From positions 329 to 53,844 of the forward strand of contig JAENRP010000305.1 of the NCBI GenBank assembly GCA_024741835.1: a DNA stretch of 53,516 nucleotides, written 5' to 3'. Source of the DNA: Diplocarpon mali (lineage: Eukaryota > Ascomycota > Leotiomycetes > Helotiales > Drepanopezizaceae). Of this stretch, positions 36,334-47,278 are shown one piece after another (position 1 is the stretch's first letter; the number at the start of each line of letters is the position of its first letter). Under the pieces are notes generated by a model. It saw only the letters and a program-made list of their open reading frames with translations, made no database searches and was not told the DNA's origin. The position numbers and the translations under genes were made by a program.

Positions 36334-36582
36334 TATTATAGGTATACCTATTATATATTTGTTATATGATCTATTATATAATACATTATATATATAATAT
36401 ATTATATAACTTACTATATGACTTAGCGGCTTCGCTAAGAAGCCCGCTTACCTTAAGTAGCTCGTAGTTAGAGAGCTCTTATAAATCAAGACACTCAATA
36501 TCGTCGTTTGCACCTCATACTTCTTCGTGCCCTCTCTTCTAGTTTACTATCAAGTTCACTATCTGAGAACCTCCTTGCTACA
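36334..36582 (+). repeat. 3' LTR of element A
   Basis: 249 bp, starting TATTATAGGTATACC (mutated TG start) and ending CCTTGCTACA. It pairs end to end with 31015-31263 without gaps as far as I can align by eye. Confidence 0.93.
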
Positions 36583-38628
36583 AAAAAGCTCTCGAGTTAG
36601 CAAACGTTTTCAATAGGAAATGCAAGAGAGTAAAAAATAAAAATTTTATGAAAAAGATTAAAAGTTACTTTAATTTTCTGGTCGGGAAGTATTCAGACGT
36701 GCAAGGAGGGAATGTAAGTTGACTAATAAAACTGACAAGGAACTCTTAGCAATACGAAGGACCTGTTGCCAACTAGTTTACTAACTCAGACAAGATACCT
36801 TAGACAAAGGCACAGCAGACTAAGGGTCATCACCAGATAAGAACGTAAGGAAATCTTATCGAAGTTATCACAATTTGAGAACCTAGGTATGTTGTGTGCT
36901 AAGTCATATCACGTGACACTATTAGTACTGAATCAGAACAAGACCTCATGCCCAAGGACAAAGTCATATCAGCCCCTGTCACCTTATTCCAATGCTTAGT
37001 AAGTTAGAGATTTCATTTAGTAAGATCTTATGCTAGCCAGTGCGTTTTTAGTTTGCATGGGAGACTTTTTAGCATTCTCTGCTTTTACCCCTCACAATAC
37101 CCTTCGCTTGGAATTCTTTAGTTCTCTGATCTCCAGCTGCTGAGTTGACCAGGAGAGCAAAGGATCCATGCATAATATTGTTTTCTTTTTTTATTTATTT
37201 ATTTTGGTGTTGTTTCTGTGTTTGTTCTTGCTCAGCGCGTTTTAATGGATTCAAGCTCTCGGGAACTTGTCAGCAGTTTCTATGATTATCATAAGAGTAG
37301 CTTACCTCGAAGAACCGAAGCAGCTCTTTGTTCCTATTCACAACAGACACCTTGAGAAGTAGTGCGGCTACTGGAGAGTTCAAAGTGCCAATATGCATGG
37401 CTATAGTATCCATGATTACCCATCTTCTCACAGTACTAGGATTAAGAAATAGGAAATAGGACATAGGGAAAAGGAAAAATCACTGGTCTGTCCGCTCTGT
37501 AGCTGTGAACATCCAAGCTGGTGGAGAAACAATCAAACAATTACTCGTGCCTGAAAATCGGCAGTAATATCTAGTAAGTCAGGTAGAGAAACTCCGTTGC
37601 TAAAAGAAGTTGGGGCGAGAGAGCTGGCTTTATGTCTTTGGCAGAATGATATTTTGGTGAGTAGCGCTGGTGGATATGCAAGTCAGATCTCCTCTGACAG
37701 AAATTGACTCCCACTGTTGTACTTATCCAGCCTCATCTGGAGTCCTAAAAAGAGGGAGACAGATTTTGGTATATGATTTTCAGGTTTTGTTTTCCCACTG
37801 CCAGTTTATAGTCAGCTTATATCAAGAATGAAATATCAGGATATCAATTCAGCAGTAGCACCTTCAGGAAGGGTGAATACTTTATGGCTGGTGGAATTTC
37901 TGTTACTCTTTTAGTGAACTCCACATGTTTTCGGGTGCGGGTTTTTTTCTTAGAGGAAGGGCTATGCTGGAGAAAAGAAACAATGGGAAAGAGGGGCGTA
38001 TCAGCGCTTGTGAAGCAAGAGTGGTGGCGATTATTCCCAGTGAACTGATACGGTTGAGCTATCATATAAGAGCAGTAGCAGACGCAATCGTCTTGCGATT
38101 TCCAAGTACTGCAGGGAAAATAATCGTAAAGTGATTATTAGTTTCACAAGATGCACAAGATGTGCAGACTAAAATGAATGGATTTTTGTAGTTCTTGGGC
38201 GTAGATGTTGATGATCTGGAGTACAGAGCGAGAAAGGAACCTCGAGTATGCGTGCCTACGCCACGGCTTGCATGTGACCTTGATCCGTACACCTAGCACC
38301 TAACTCTATATGAACCCTTGTCACTATATTCCTGCAGTGATAGAAACTTGGATTTAAATGAGCGCGATGAATTCCTCCAAATAAGAAGATGCCAAAATTG
38401 CAGAATCACAGAAAGGAAGAGCTTGCTACCAAAGATATATCCAGGGTCAGCATAGTGGTGCTCAAAGCTGCTGTTTATATAGCCAGCTGAGACTGCCCGC
38501 ACAGACTTGTTTGCTGCTTGCACTTGTATAAATATTTTTGATCACAAAGCCTTGTGGCAAACATATTTACCAGATGGCAATAAAAATTTACAAGCTGCTT
38601 TTCTGTACCGCTTGTCTTGCCCTAGCCT
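36583..38628. other. intergenic region between element A and the transporter gene
   Basis: No supported gene. Moderately AT-rich with a T-rich tract near 37180-37210. Short frames on both strands show no family signature. Confidence 0.55.
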
Positions 38629-39891
38629 CTAACCACCAATACTCTCTCTTGTCTGGGGCTGAGTCAAAGTATCAGATCCTGCAGTCTGCGCTCCAAGCAG
38701 TGCAGTCTCCTCATCAACAACTGCAGCTTGATCTTCTTGAGCGGCCTTCGGTGGCGGCTGTAATGCAGACCATAGCGTGCTCACAATCACAATGAACCCT
38801 CCGAACCAACTCCATTTTCCAGGTAAAACTCCCCAGATCCCCCAATCAAACAGTAACGCAAATAATATCTGCGTATACAACATACTTGTTGCTTTGCTAC
38901 TCTTGTCCATCTGTAGGCCAGCAGTCAAAAGGAATTGGAGGCCGAATCCAAGGACGCCGAGGTTGAGCAGTAAGGCCCACTCACGCGGCCCGCTTGGCAT
39001 TGTGAATCCGATTCCGGGGATCACGAGTAGTGCTATGGCTGAAGTGACGGTGCCGAGAAAGGAAAAGTAGTTTACAGAAATGAGAGCATGGGCCCTGTTT
39101 CCGATGATGCGAATCACAGTATATGCCCCCGAGGTGCCGATCACACCTAGAAGAGATGCCGTGATGGCGACGAGGCGTTGAGCGGGTGTCACATCGTCTG
39201 CTGTGTCTGCTTTGCTGGCTTTAATAACATCGTCGACTTCTCCAAAGATACTTGCGGGATGGGCAATAAAGATTACGCCGATCAGCGCTACCAGCCCAGC
39301 CACGAGGTCTTTGCGGAAGAAAGCCTGACCTAGGACGACGGAACATGCCCAGGCTGTGGCGATGGGCACGAGGAATCTAAGAACTGTCACTTCGGCTAGT
39401 GGGAGGTATTTGATCGAGTCTGAAATTTGTGAGCCGCCTGCATAGCGATAGAGGAGATGGGGCAACGGGGTTACAGTATTGGCAACAAAGTCCCATGAAC
39501 CCAAACATAGACCGCAGCATTAGCCAACCTCTGATAGGGCGGCTTCCAAGAGGGAAATCAGGTACGCTTTTCCACCACATATACGCACTGCTCAATAAGA
39601 AAGTCACGCCCATACGTGCGACGATGATCTTCGGTAGAGTTTAGCCAAGTTCGCTCAAGGGCAGGATGCAATCTCTACCTGGAGGGGATGCATTTTGTGG
39701 CCTCCTTGTTGAAGAAATCTGACAATGGCATCCAGAGATGATCCGAACGCTTCTGACATTAGTATAAACAATGCACCTTTGTTTTCTTTCCAAACTCTTC
39801 GCCACACACTATCCGGCTCGATGCCTACGGACTCGTATTCTTCATGATGCCTTGCGTCGCTATATTGGCGCGACATTTTTGTGCTTAGCAT
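38629..39891 (-). CDS. DMT-superfamily (EamA-type) integral membrane transporter
   Basis: Exons on the minus strand are 39891-39679, 39628-39475 and 39419-38629, giving 385 residues. The introns are 50 nt (GTAGAG...CCGAAG) and 55 nt (GTAACC...TTTCAG), and both restore the family sequence across the joint (HPLQ-IIVARMG and CCQY-YSIKYLPLAE). About ten hydrophobic segments form two EamA repeats. The first repeat includes LPLAEVTVLRFLVPIATAWA and the second TSGAYTVIRIIGNRAHALIS. The family resembles solute carrier 35 group G. The N- and C-terminal tails are polar and cytosolic, ending with an EETALLG acidic-dileucine-like sorting signal. The substrate is unknown. An alternative start at 39876 (MSRQYS) would remove five residues. 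The gene is divergent from heme lyase. Confidence 0.9.
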
Positions 39892-40422
39892 TTACGATAG
39901 AAGTTGATGCTCTTCTAAGCTGTAGGAGATTTTTGAGTGATTGAGTTGCAAAGAGAATTGGCATTCGTGACCAGTAATTATGGAGGATGAGACGATGCAC
40001 GGCGTCAAACTTGGGCCCCAGTTTTGTATCCCACTTTTGGAATTCGGCCCGGCCGACCATCGAAAATCAGCGCGTATCGTGCTAATCTTCTGTCTCGCGC
40101 TTCATATACTGAATTCACATGATATGCCTCGGTGCTGAGCTACACCAGCAGAACGCATCTCCGCTCACAGTATAAATCTGGTGCTTAGTTTATTGACTTT
40201 TAAATAGGGGCTCGCTAGAGGTTTCGCGGTGAGCCGGGAAGACCCGGGCAGCTGGCAGAATACGAAATTCTTCTCGTCGCAATACTCGGCGAGTCGGCTC
40301 GTCTACTATACCCTACGATCAACGAACGCTTCTACGGCCTCACATTTCTCCTACGCCCACGAACTCCTATTTGCATCTTCCTTGCATACTCGCTACATAT
40401 TATCTTTCTCTACGAAGGTATC
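39892..40422. promoter_or_regulatory. divergent promoter region, transporter and heme lyase
   Basis: 531 bp between two outward-facing ATGs. No additional coding signal. The heme-lyase side has a CT-rich leader before its ATG. Confidence 0.55.
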
Positions 40423-41456
40423 ATGGGTTGGTTCTGGGCAGACCCCGACTTCTCCGTAAACGCCAGAAGCGCGCCACATCCGATGCCAGCAGCCAGCAAT
40501 GCCTCGCCACCGGTATAATTTTTCAATCGCCCTCGTCGCACATTCTAACAGCTTATAGCCCTCATGTCCAATGCACAACAGTATTTCCGCAGTTGCCAAA
40601 CCTCCAACGCCTCCTGCCGAATCTTCATGCCCCTACACTCCCCCGGATGCAGATGTTCCCTCATCCACAGCGCCTACCAAATACTCCAAATACAATCCAT
40701 TGAACTTCATGTTCTCCGACCTGTCTCAGGATCGTGCCGCGAACCAGACGGTGGCTCTGACTACTGAACGCGAACCATCGACGATTCCCAAAGGTAATGG
40801 CGAGGGTAACTGGGAATATCCTTCTGCCCAGCAGATGTATAATGCGATGTTGCGGAAAGGCTACACAGACACGGATGTGACTGCGGTAGAGAGCATGGTA
40901 TCCGTGCACAACTTCTTGAACGAGGGCGCCTGGGCAGAAATCGTGGAATGGGAGCGCAGGTTCGGGGGCGGCTTAGTTAAAGGCTGGCAAAACTGCAAGA
41001 AGGGGGAGGCGGGATCGATGGCTGGTGCGAAGTTAGATGTTGGTGCCAACTTCGACGGGGTTGCCCAGCCCAGTTTGCTCAGGTTCATGGGCAGGCCGAA
41101 GGATATGACACCCAAGGCTGCTATGATCCAATTTATGGGATGGTTATACCCTTCTGCTTATGGGTACACTCTAGAATTCTGGGTATCGAAGTAGGCTGAC
41201 TAGCTACAGTACGGAACCTCCATTCGATCGCCATGATTGGTTCGTTCAGAGGGAAGTCGGCGGTAAAAAGAAGGAGATCAGATACGTGATCGACTATTAC
41301 TCGGGACCCGACGACCCATCTGGAGAGCCGGTCTTTTTCCTCGATGTTCGCCCAGCGATTACGCCCACGGCCGCTGTTGAAAGGATGATGAGATGGGGTA
41401 GCGATGTATGGTATAGAGCTTCTGGGGCAGAACTTAGGGAGACTCGAAAGAACTAA
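40423..41456 (+). CDS. holocytochrome c synthase (cytochrome c heme lyase)
   Basis: Attaches heme covalently to apocytochrome c (possibly c1) in the mitochondrial intermembrane space. Exons are 40423-40512, 40559-41163 and 41210-41456. Both introns are only 46 nt (GTATAA...TTATAG and GTACAC...CTACAG). The product is 313 residues. It starts MGWFWAD, as fungal members do. Two Cys-Pro heme regulatory-type motifs are at Cys33 (CPMH) and Cys54 (CPYT). The conserved block [14 protein letters not shown] is followed by [17 protein letters not shown]. His147 in [13 protein letters not shown] corresponds to the heme-ligand histidine of the family. Splicing the second intron yields the family sequence [12 protein letters not shown]; reading through gives a false stop at 41194. 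Whether this is the CYC3 or CYT2 orthologue I cannot decide. Confidence 0.95.
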
Positions 41457-41835
41457 ACGGGTGTACACGGTGGCGTAACAAGGTATCGCTATTAAGCGTT
41501 GGTTTGCTGGCGTAATGGGGCATGGATACGTCCGAGGCATTTTCGCAGGTGGCCACTCGAGCGTGGAGTCTTCATGGAATGTCTTGATGGTAATGTTACC
41601 CTACTTCTCTATTCACCACTCTTGTACTGTACTTTGATACCAGGGGCTCTATCTGATCCAAGCCAATATTTGCTACTCCCCGACACGAATACAAAAAGGC
41701 ACGTGATTGAATCCGTTAAATTTCGACGTTACATGGACATCCGCACGTCGCATTCCATACAGTATACCACATTTCAACACTTGATATAGTATAGCAGCAA
41801 TATCGAAAGCTCTTGTGGTAACGTTACATGACATA
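41457..41835. other. intergenic region between heme lyase and HRI1
   Basis: 379 bp between two same-strand genes. No coding signal; it must hold the terminator of the first and the promoter of the second. Confidence 0.5.
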
Positions 41836-42675
41836 ATGGCGGATCCGTTTATCTCGACGCGGAAATATATTAAATTGGGTGTAAGCACTCAGCCCTTCAA
41901 GGCGAGTGCTCGCTGATACCCAGGGCAGGATGGGCCAGCAGGCGAAGATACAGAGTTCGTCCCAAGGAATCCTCCCTTGCCAACCTTCCTATTAATTATA
42001 TGAAGCACTCTCGTCCTCACAACAAGCGGCAAATACTTCGTCGACATCCGAATCTACCTCCCCACCTCCCCCTCCGAACCTTTTCTCCCGTCCAGCACTG
42101 CGCTTTCACTTTCCCGCCTCGAATGGGGCTTCGCAGGGACCTCCTCCCCCTCCCCTGCAGTCTACTCCTCTACTCCCGGCAAAGAACACGAGATATCGAA
42201 GCCAGCACATACGATATGGACACACTGGGTTGACAACAAGACGATGGAGGTGGTGAAGGATGAGGGGGATATGTATCCGCAGCCGAATGGCGAGACGATA
42301 GAATACGGGCTCATGATCAATCCCACGACGGGGAAGGAGGAGAAGTATGAGGAGTGTTGGATTGATATTGAAGCCGGGACGGTGCATGGGGAAGAGGGGG
42401 GAAAGAGTTGGGTTTTGAGGACGGAGGATCAGGGGAAGGGCGTGAGGGGCCTGGTGGCGAGGATTGGACGGTATTTGCAAGCTGTAGTGAGGAGGGGAGA
42501 AGATTTTAGTGCTGGGCGGTGGGTTTGGAGTGCTAGTCAGGGCTGGGAGGTGGTGGTTGAGATTGGGAGGACTGCGCTGCCAAGGGAGATCATGGCCCTG
42601 GATATAAGTTTGGGGCAGAAGTTTCAAGGAGGCGATGGGTTGGAATGGACCTGTGTCGAGAGCGTTGCATGGTAG
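41836..42675 (+). CDS. HRI1: Hri1 family protein, three exons
   Basis: Exons are 41836-41880, 41929-41954 and 42006-42675, giving 246 residues, close to the 244 of yeast Hri1. Intron 1 (48 nt) runs GTAAGC to GGGCAG. Intron 2 (51 nt) runs from the atypical donor GTTCGT to ATGAAG and has a TATTAAT-like branch. Both junctions give a continuous family reading: MADPFISTRKYIKLG, then DGPAGEDTD, then TLVLTTSGKYFVDIRI. Family blocks follow: LEWGFAGTS, THWVDN, DEGDMYPQPNGETIEYG and VRGLVARIGRYLQ. Yeast Hri1 is a small beta-rich protein of poorly known role, reported to associate with the Sec63/Hrr25 context. Without the two introns an in-frame stop precedes exon 3. The last codons lie in an 88-bp tandem duplication. 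Confidence 0.9.
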
Positions 42676-42837
42676 TGGCCATGGGCTCTTTTTCGTCTCT
42701 TCAGCTCACTATGCTTTCGTTCATACAATTCTTCCCTGTCCTTCTTTCGGCGTTGCATGGTAGTAGCCATGGCCTCTTTTTCGTCTCTTCAGTTCACTAT
42801 GCTTTCGTTCATACAATTCTTCCTCGCCCTTCTTTTG
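42662..42837 (+). repeat. 88-bp tandem duplication spanning the HRI1 stop codon
   Basis: Copy 1 is 42662-42749 and copy 2 is 42750-42837. Both begin GCGTTGCATGGTAGT and differ at only a few bases. Copy 1 contains the last residues and stop (VAW-TAG) of HRI1. Copy 2 repeats that coding end in the 3' flank. Confidence 0.9.
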
Positions 42838-43028
42838 GCCATCTCACCAAGCGGGTCGGTCGTCTGCGCGCGTTGATTCTTATTTGCATTTCATAGCGGG
42901 TTGTCTGACATAATGCCTTGGACTGAGAAGTATACAACAATTTGATTCCAAACCTTCATTAAGCTTTCCCGAGCTGACTGCCGGGGAGACCTCTTCCTAG
43001 ATCAGTCTCTGGTGTTGTTTCCCAGAAC
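42838..43028. other. convergent 3' intergenic region
   Basis: The interval between the ends of HRI1 and the minus-strand lactonase-like gene, following the duplication. No gene. Confidence 0.5.
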
Positions 43029-44264
43029 TCAATCATACCAGATGGTGTTGGCGCAACATCCACCATCCCCTATATCAACCTGAGCAACGGGTGTGGCCGT
43101 CTTGCCAGAACCATCCGTAGTATCTACGACCCTCCAGATCTGTACATATCCCGCTGGATTATCAGCCATAGCCATCCACTCGTCTGTAAACGGCGATGGC
43201 GAGATTTGATTGGTATTGCCGCCGCCAACAGTCGTCGTCTCGACCCTGAAGAGCGGCTCTGTGATTTTACCCTCCGCGTCCAGAGCGAAGCCGTTGAGGT
43301 AGCCAGGATAGGTCGCGTTCAGGATGGCGCGTGCTGATGCCCAAAGAATACCGTTGCTAGCAGATAGCGCGACTTCTGCTGACCAGAAGCCCGATGAATT
43401 CTTTCCTGGAAAAGAGGTCAAAGTTGTGTCTCTTGGCTACGACCGTTGTTACTAACCTTCCGGGATCAAAGAGTAGGAGTCAACGATCTCAATAGGCAGC
43501 CCAGCTTCATCAAGTGTAAACTGCGCTAGTGTGTTCTGTTTCTCCATCAAGACGTGTAAATACTTGCGAGCAGGATGCGCCGTCAGATGTCTGGGATGCA
43601 TGTCGGTTTTGGGCATGTCTAAGTTAGCAGCTAGGCTGACTGTACCATCCTCTGCTACCGCGTGAGTCCACAGCTTGTCAGTATTCAGGTCTGCTGAATA
43701 TAGCAATTTCTCATCAGGGCTGAACGCCAGACCATGAACACCCGATTCGTTAACATACGGCCAACTTTGCGTCACGTTTGCCAACGTCCCATTAGCAAGA
43801 ACCGAGATTGCCATGCCGCAACTGTTGGGGCCAGGCCAGGATCCTGAGTAGACGATATGAGGCTCGTGGGAGCTTGGGAGGACGAACGCAGATGTCTTGT
43901 TGAGGCATTCTCCTGCTGCGTCGACGCGACCATCCAGGCGAAGATTCCCTTCGTCAAGAACCGAGTAGCTTGCGATGCTTTTTGCTCCTATGGATGCGCC
44001 GTAGACGTTCTTCTTGCTGTGCTGCGGGAGAATTAGTGATTTGTGATTTGCCCTTGCATGTGGCGCTCGTACGTCAAATGCTATCCACGCATGGCTATTA
44101 TCGGCCTGGATAGTCTTTGTTTTGACGAGTGTGACGGCTTCGTCGTCGAACTCGAACGCGTGTATCGAGGCCGGGGCAAAGAGGTTTCCTGTGAACAAGT
44201 GATGTACAGTTGCCGTTACATCTGTGGTTCACCCCAACAGGAGCAAGATTGCGGGCGTGAACAT
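43029..44264 (-). CDS. carboxy-cis,cis-muconate cyclase-like seven-bladed lactonase, with an in-frame TGA after the signal peptide
   Basis: Exons on the minus strand are 44264-44073, 44021-43457 and 43405-43029, with two 51-nt introns (GTACGA...CCGCAG with a CACTAAT branch, and GTTAGT...TTCCAG), for 377 sense codons. The protein belongs to the lactonase beta-propeller group that includes fungal carboxy-cis,cis-muconate cyclase of the protocatechuate branch of the beta-ketoadipate pathway. Typical pieces are HHLFTGNL, SHAWIAFD, GVHGLAFSPDEKLLYSADL and MHPRHLTAHP. The first exon begins MFTPAILLLLG, a short secretion signal. The next codon is TGA (44231-44229), and the frame then continues into the mature domain. 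No downstream in-frame ATG lies early enough to give a whole enzyme, and I found no intron that removes the TGA and keeps frame. It may be a recent pseudogene, a read-through product, an unannotated start or a sequencing error. Confidence 0.8.
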
Positions 44265-45246
44265 GTTTGAATGATGAAGGGATTGCAACAAAGACGATTG
44301 ATGTGAGAGTGGGAGATATACCCTTCCCTTTTTATCTCCAAGACGGTAGATCAAAACTCGAGCAGAAATCCACGGGGAGTAGAAAGTCTCGTGATTTACT
44401 GGAGAAAAACTGGCGGAGCGAGTCGCGTACAACAACCCTCCCCGCCATGAGGAACTCCGTGGTAGGGACTTGATTAATATCCATATTCTCGTAAGATATC
44501 TTTACCCTGGCGGCTTGCTGACGGAAGTTGATGAGTTTGTCACCGCTACTTATCAAGACCCTGGCTATACGAAGTAGACGTGGGCTCTATCGGTGAGAGC
44601 GATCTTTAAGAGTAACTGGATACGGTTTTTTTCCCAGTTGAGAGCCGGTAGAATACACCGCGGCTATGATTGTATACACGGAGAGAGACCCGGCGTTGAT
44701 GAGCGCTTTGCCCAGGTACAGCGATTTTTTAAGCATAGAATGGCCTACGGTTGTTCAGTCTTTATTCAATCACAGGGAGGAGAAGGGACCATCTAATTCC
44801 ACAAGGTCGCGATGAACCGGGATTATCCTTTGGAACCTGTGAAATCAAATTCAGATACTTCTTCTTAAACAGTAGACAGTATGAATAAAAAACCCCTCCC
44901 CCTGCCAGCAGCAAGGCAAGTAGAACGATAGACAGAGACCCCTTTTGATTCCCACCAACATTTTGCTCAAGGGTTCTGTATAAGGTTTGACTTTTCTTTA
45001 TGCTAGATTGTTTAATTCTTATGAATCTGAGTAAGAACCAACGGGATCTTCCCCGTGCCGGCCCTACGCAAGCGCCGAGGTCATGGGACATTGCTTCGCC
45101 ATAGTCGGTCTGATGAATAAATAGGATTATAAGGAAGTGAATTGAAGTAAATCTTAGGTAGCAACTTTCCCTGGAGATAGAATCGAAAATAAGACTTTGT
45201 TGGTCTCACAAGGTATGCACATAAGGTCTTGAAATAGTTCCGTATT
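44265..45246. other. promoter of the lactonase-like gene and intergenic DNA
   Basis: On the minus strand a GATAAAAAGG TATA-like element near 44325-44335 lies about 65 nt before the ATG. Beyond it no gene is supported. A minus-strand 109-codon ATG frame (45091-44762) with one hydrophobic stretch (SLSIVLLALLLAGGGVFYSY) is intact but unmatched. I treat it as unproven. Confidence 0.45.
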
Positions 45247-45357
45247 TGTTGTATTAGTTGTATCTATAGAAGTAGAAGAGAGATATTAAATGAAAGAGTA
45301 AGTACTTAGGTACCCCTGTCCGTGCACCCTATTTACGTATCTTATATATGAATATAT
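45247..45357 (-). repeat. possible LTR of element B
   Basis: On the minus strand a purine tract is followed by TATATTCATATA and, after about 110 bp, by an end reading ATACAACA. This fits an LTR with its TG start mutated to TA. No partner copy is in the window to confirm it. Confidence 0.4.
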
Positions 45358-47080
45358 CTCCCTTCCTCTATATGACCTATTATTACTATATTCCTATACT
45401 AGCTCTATTTTCTTTTTAAAAGCAGCCTTTTATATAGGAATAAGTGATTTATCTTTCGACCTAACCTTTAACTCGTACAGTTGCTTAATTTATCGAGATA
45501 AACGTCTCTAAGGCCTTATTTGGGTTGCTTTTTATTATAGCGTCTGCTAAATTATCTTTGCTGTTGATCTATTGTATTTCGGCCAACTCTCTTCTCTTAT
45601 ATGATTGTCAGAGGCCTATTATATCGATTATTAGTCTCTTCTCTTTAGTTGTACCGAGTTTGATAAGACACTTATATAATAAATATGAATCGGTATAGAC
45701 AATTAATAGAATAGTTAAGAGGTTGAGTTATCTAATAATTAATTTAAAGGTTATTGATAACGCAATTGCTATATTTGCGCTAGCTACTATACTATATACT
45801 TCTGAAGCTAATATACTTCTAGTAACTCTTTTACTTTTAATAGACGACTAATAGAGTAGGTTCCTATTAATTATAAACTTATCGCCTATAGTAGAGGTAG
45901 CTTCGTTTGTAATTATTAAAATATAACCGATCTGATTACTTAAATCTTTATTATTTGCAAATGAGCTATCGACTTATACAAATAGCTTTGCAAACGCTAA
46001 ATCGATTGCAATTATATTCAAGCCTTGATCCTAATTATATATCTGCTATACAAGTTGAGTATTCAAAGCGTCGATATCGGCTTTCTTAGGGTTTTAGTAT
46101 TATGCAGCAATAGACGTATTAAATAAGGCTTTAAGCTGACAAATTGACGCAATATACGCGCCGCGAGCTCGTTAGGCCATATACTTAGCCTTAGAATCGA
46201 TTTTCAGTACTAATTGTAGCTTTAAGCCTTATCCCTTTTATATTAGAATTATAGAATTATTAGTATTTAAGGTAAGGGTATAGCTATTGAAAATTAAGGG
46301 TGCCTTAGGCCTAAGCTTTTAGATTGGCTTAGCTTATAGTTTAGCCTCTTATAATTTCGTATTTTCAAGTGTTACAAAGCTCTAATTAGCTAGTATAAAA
46401 GTATTGTCAGTTTGTATACTGATAAGGCTAAAATTATTCTTCTTAATACTAATTAATAAGCAAGGGTTATATATTGATATTATTATTAACAATCGATCTT
46501 TATAATGCTTATAATATATCGACTATTAAAAAGTTCCTACCTTAGGTATACTATATAAAGGGTATAATATATATATAATTATGCCTTTTGGAAAAAGATA
46601 GCCTAACTCCTTAGGCAAATAAGCTAGAATCAACCTATTCAAATATTCCATCGATTGCGTATAAGCCTGCGTAATATCTCGCAAATATAGATTAATTCCG
46701 GCAGATCTAAGAGAGGGCGCTAGAGCTATTATTAATTATTAGCTTGCTCTTTAAATAGTCGGCGATTGAGTTAGAATGACCTGCTTTCCTTAATCCATAT
46801 ATACCTAAACTATAAAGCGTGATTTTTCGAATAGAGACGTCGTTTTATCTTTAATTTCATTAACAAATCGAGAGTTGAATATTCTAACGCTTTAATAAAG
46901 CTTATTATTATACTATATAAACTCTATCACTCCTTAAGCGATAAGACCTTCGATCTCTTAAATTTAGGACGCTTTAAAAGGTGCTCTTAGTATAATGATA
47001 ATTCGGTTACCTTATAGCTTAATAGCTAGGTCTTTATTAGACTTTTCCTTTTATAATAAAAAGGCTTATATATCAGCTAT
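45247..47080 (-). mobile_element. Ty1/copia fragment B (minus strand), heavily mutated and truncated
   Basis: Minus-strand translation, from high to low coordinates, gives copia reverse-transcriptase blocks: RIFNSRFVNEIKD; QVILTQSPTI; LYLRDITQAYTQS; YYKHYKDRLL; and QTDNT, where Asp-Asp is expected. RNase H and the C-terminus follow (KCLIKLGTTKEKRL; DNLADAIIKSNPNKALETF), ending near 45470. Stops are abundant and the DNA is TA-rich. On the plus strand 45247 reads TGTTGTATTAG, a plausible LTR end, and a purine tract (AGAGGAAGGGAGA on minus) near 45355-45370 could be the polypurine tract, suggesting an LTR of about 110 bp. Gag, protease and integrase are missing: the fragment stops abruptly where element C begins. 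Confidence 0.8.
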
Positions 47081-47278
47081 TGTCGTGCAGAATGGGCGGA
47101 GTCTCCACTTATTCTGGAGACCCTCCACGTGACTCCTGCTGAGTCATAGACTCTCCCTTTTCTTTCCGAAGTCTCCTTACCATACATACACTAGATAATA
47201 ATAAAATCAATTATCTTCATCCATATCTGCGAGCCTCCTGAGCGACCTAATGAAGGCCCTCCAGCCGACCGCACCACA
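47081..47278 (+). repeat. probable 5' LTR of element C
   Basis: 198 bp from TGTCGTGCAG to GACCGCACCACA, with TG...CA ends. It stops exactly where the primer-binding site begins. The call rests on the ends and the primer site, since no 3' copy is visible for comparison. Confidence 0.65.

Larger units (their letters stand above)
31015..36582 (+). mobile_element. full-length Ty1/copia LTR retrotransposon A, heavily mutated
   Basis: 5,568 bp bounded by two 249-bp direct LTRs and flanked on each side by AAAAA (31010-31014 and 36583-36587), a 5-bp target duplication. A primer-binding site follows the 5' LTR directly, and a purine tract AAAGGGG (36324-36330) lies just before the 3' LTR. Between them the domain order is gag, protease, integrase, reverse transcriptase, RNase H, which defines the copia (Pseudoviridae) order. 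The interior is AT- and TA-rich with many TAA/TAG stops, and changes between the LTRs are transitions. That pattern fits repeat-induced point mutation. The element is certainly inactive. Confidence 0.95.

Noticed and set aside
41173..41209. A 19- or 27-nt intron in the heme lyase gene after WVSK or FW
   Set aside because: Too short to splice; the 46-nt intron 41164-41209 gives the conserved [12 protein letters not shown] reading.
44177..44220. Intron from GTGAAC to TTCACAG removing the TGA in the muconate cyclase-like gene
   Set aside because: It would shift the reading frame of the mature enzyme.
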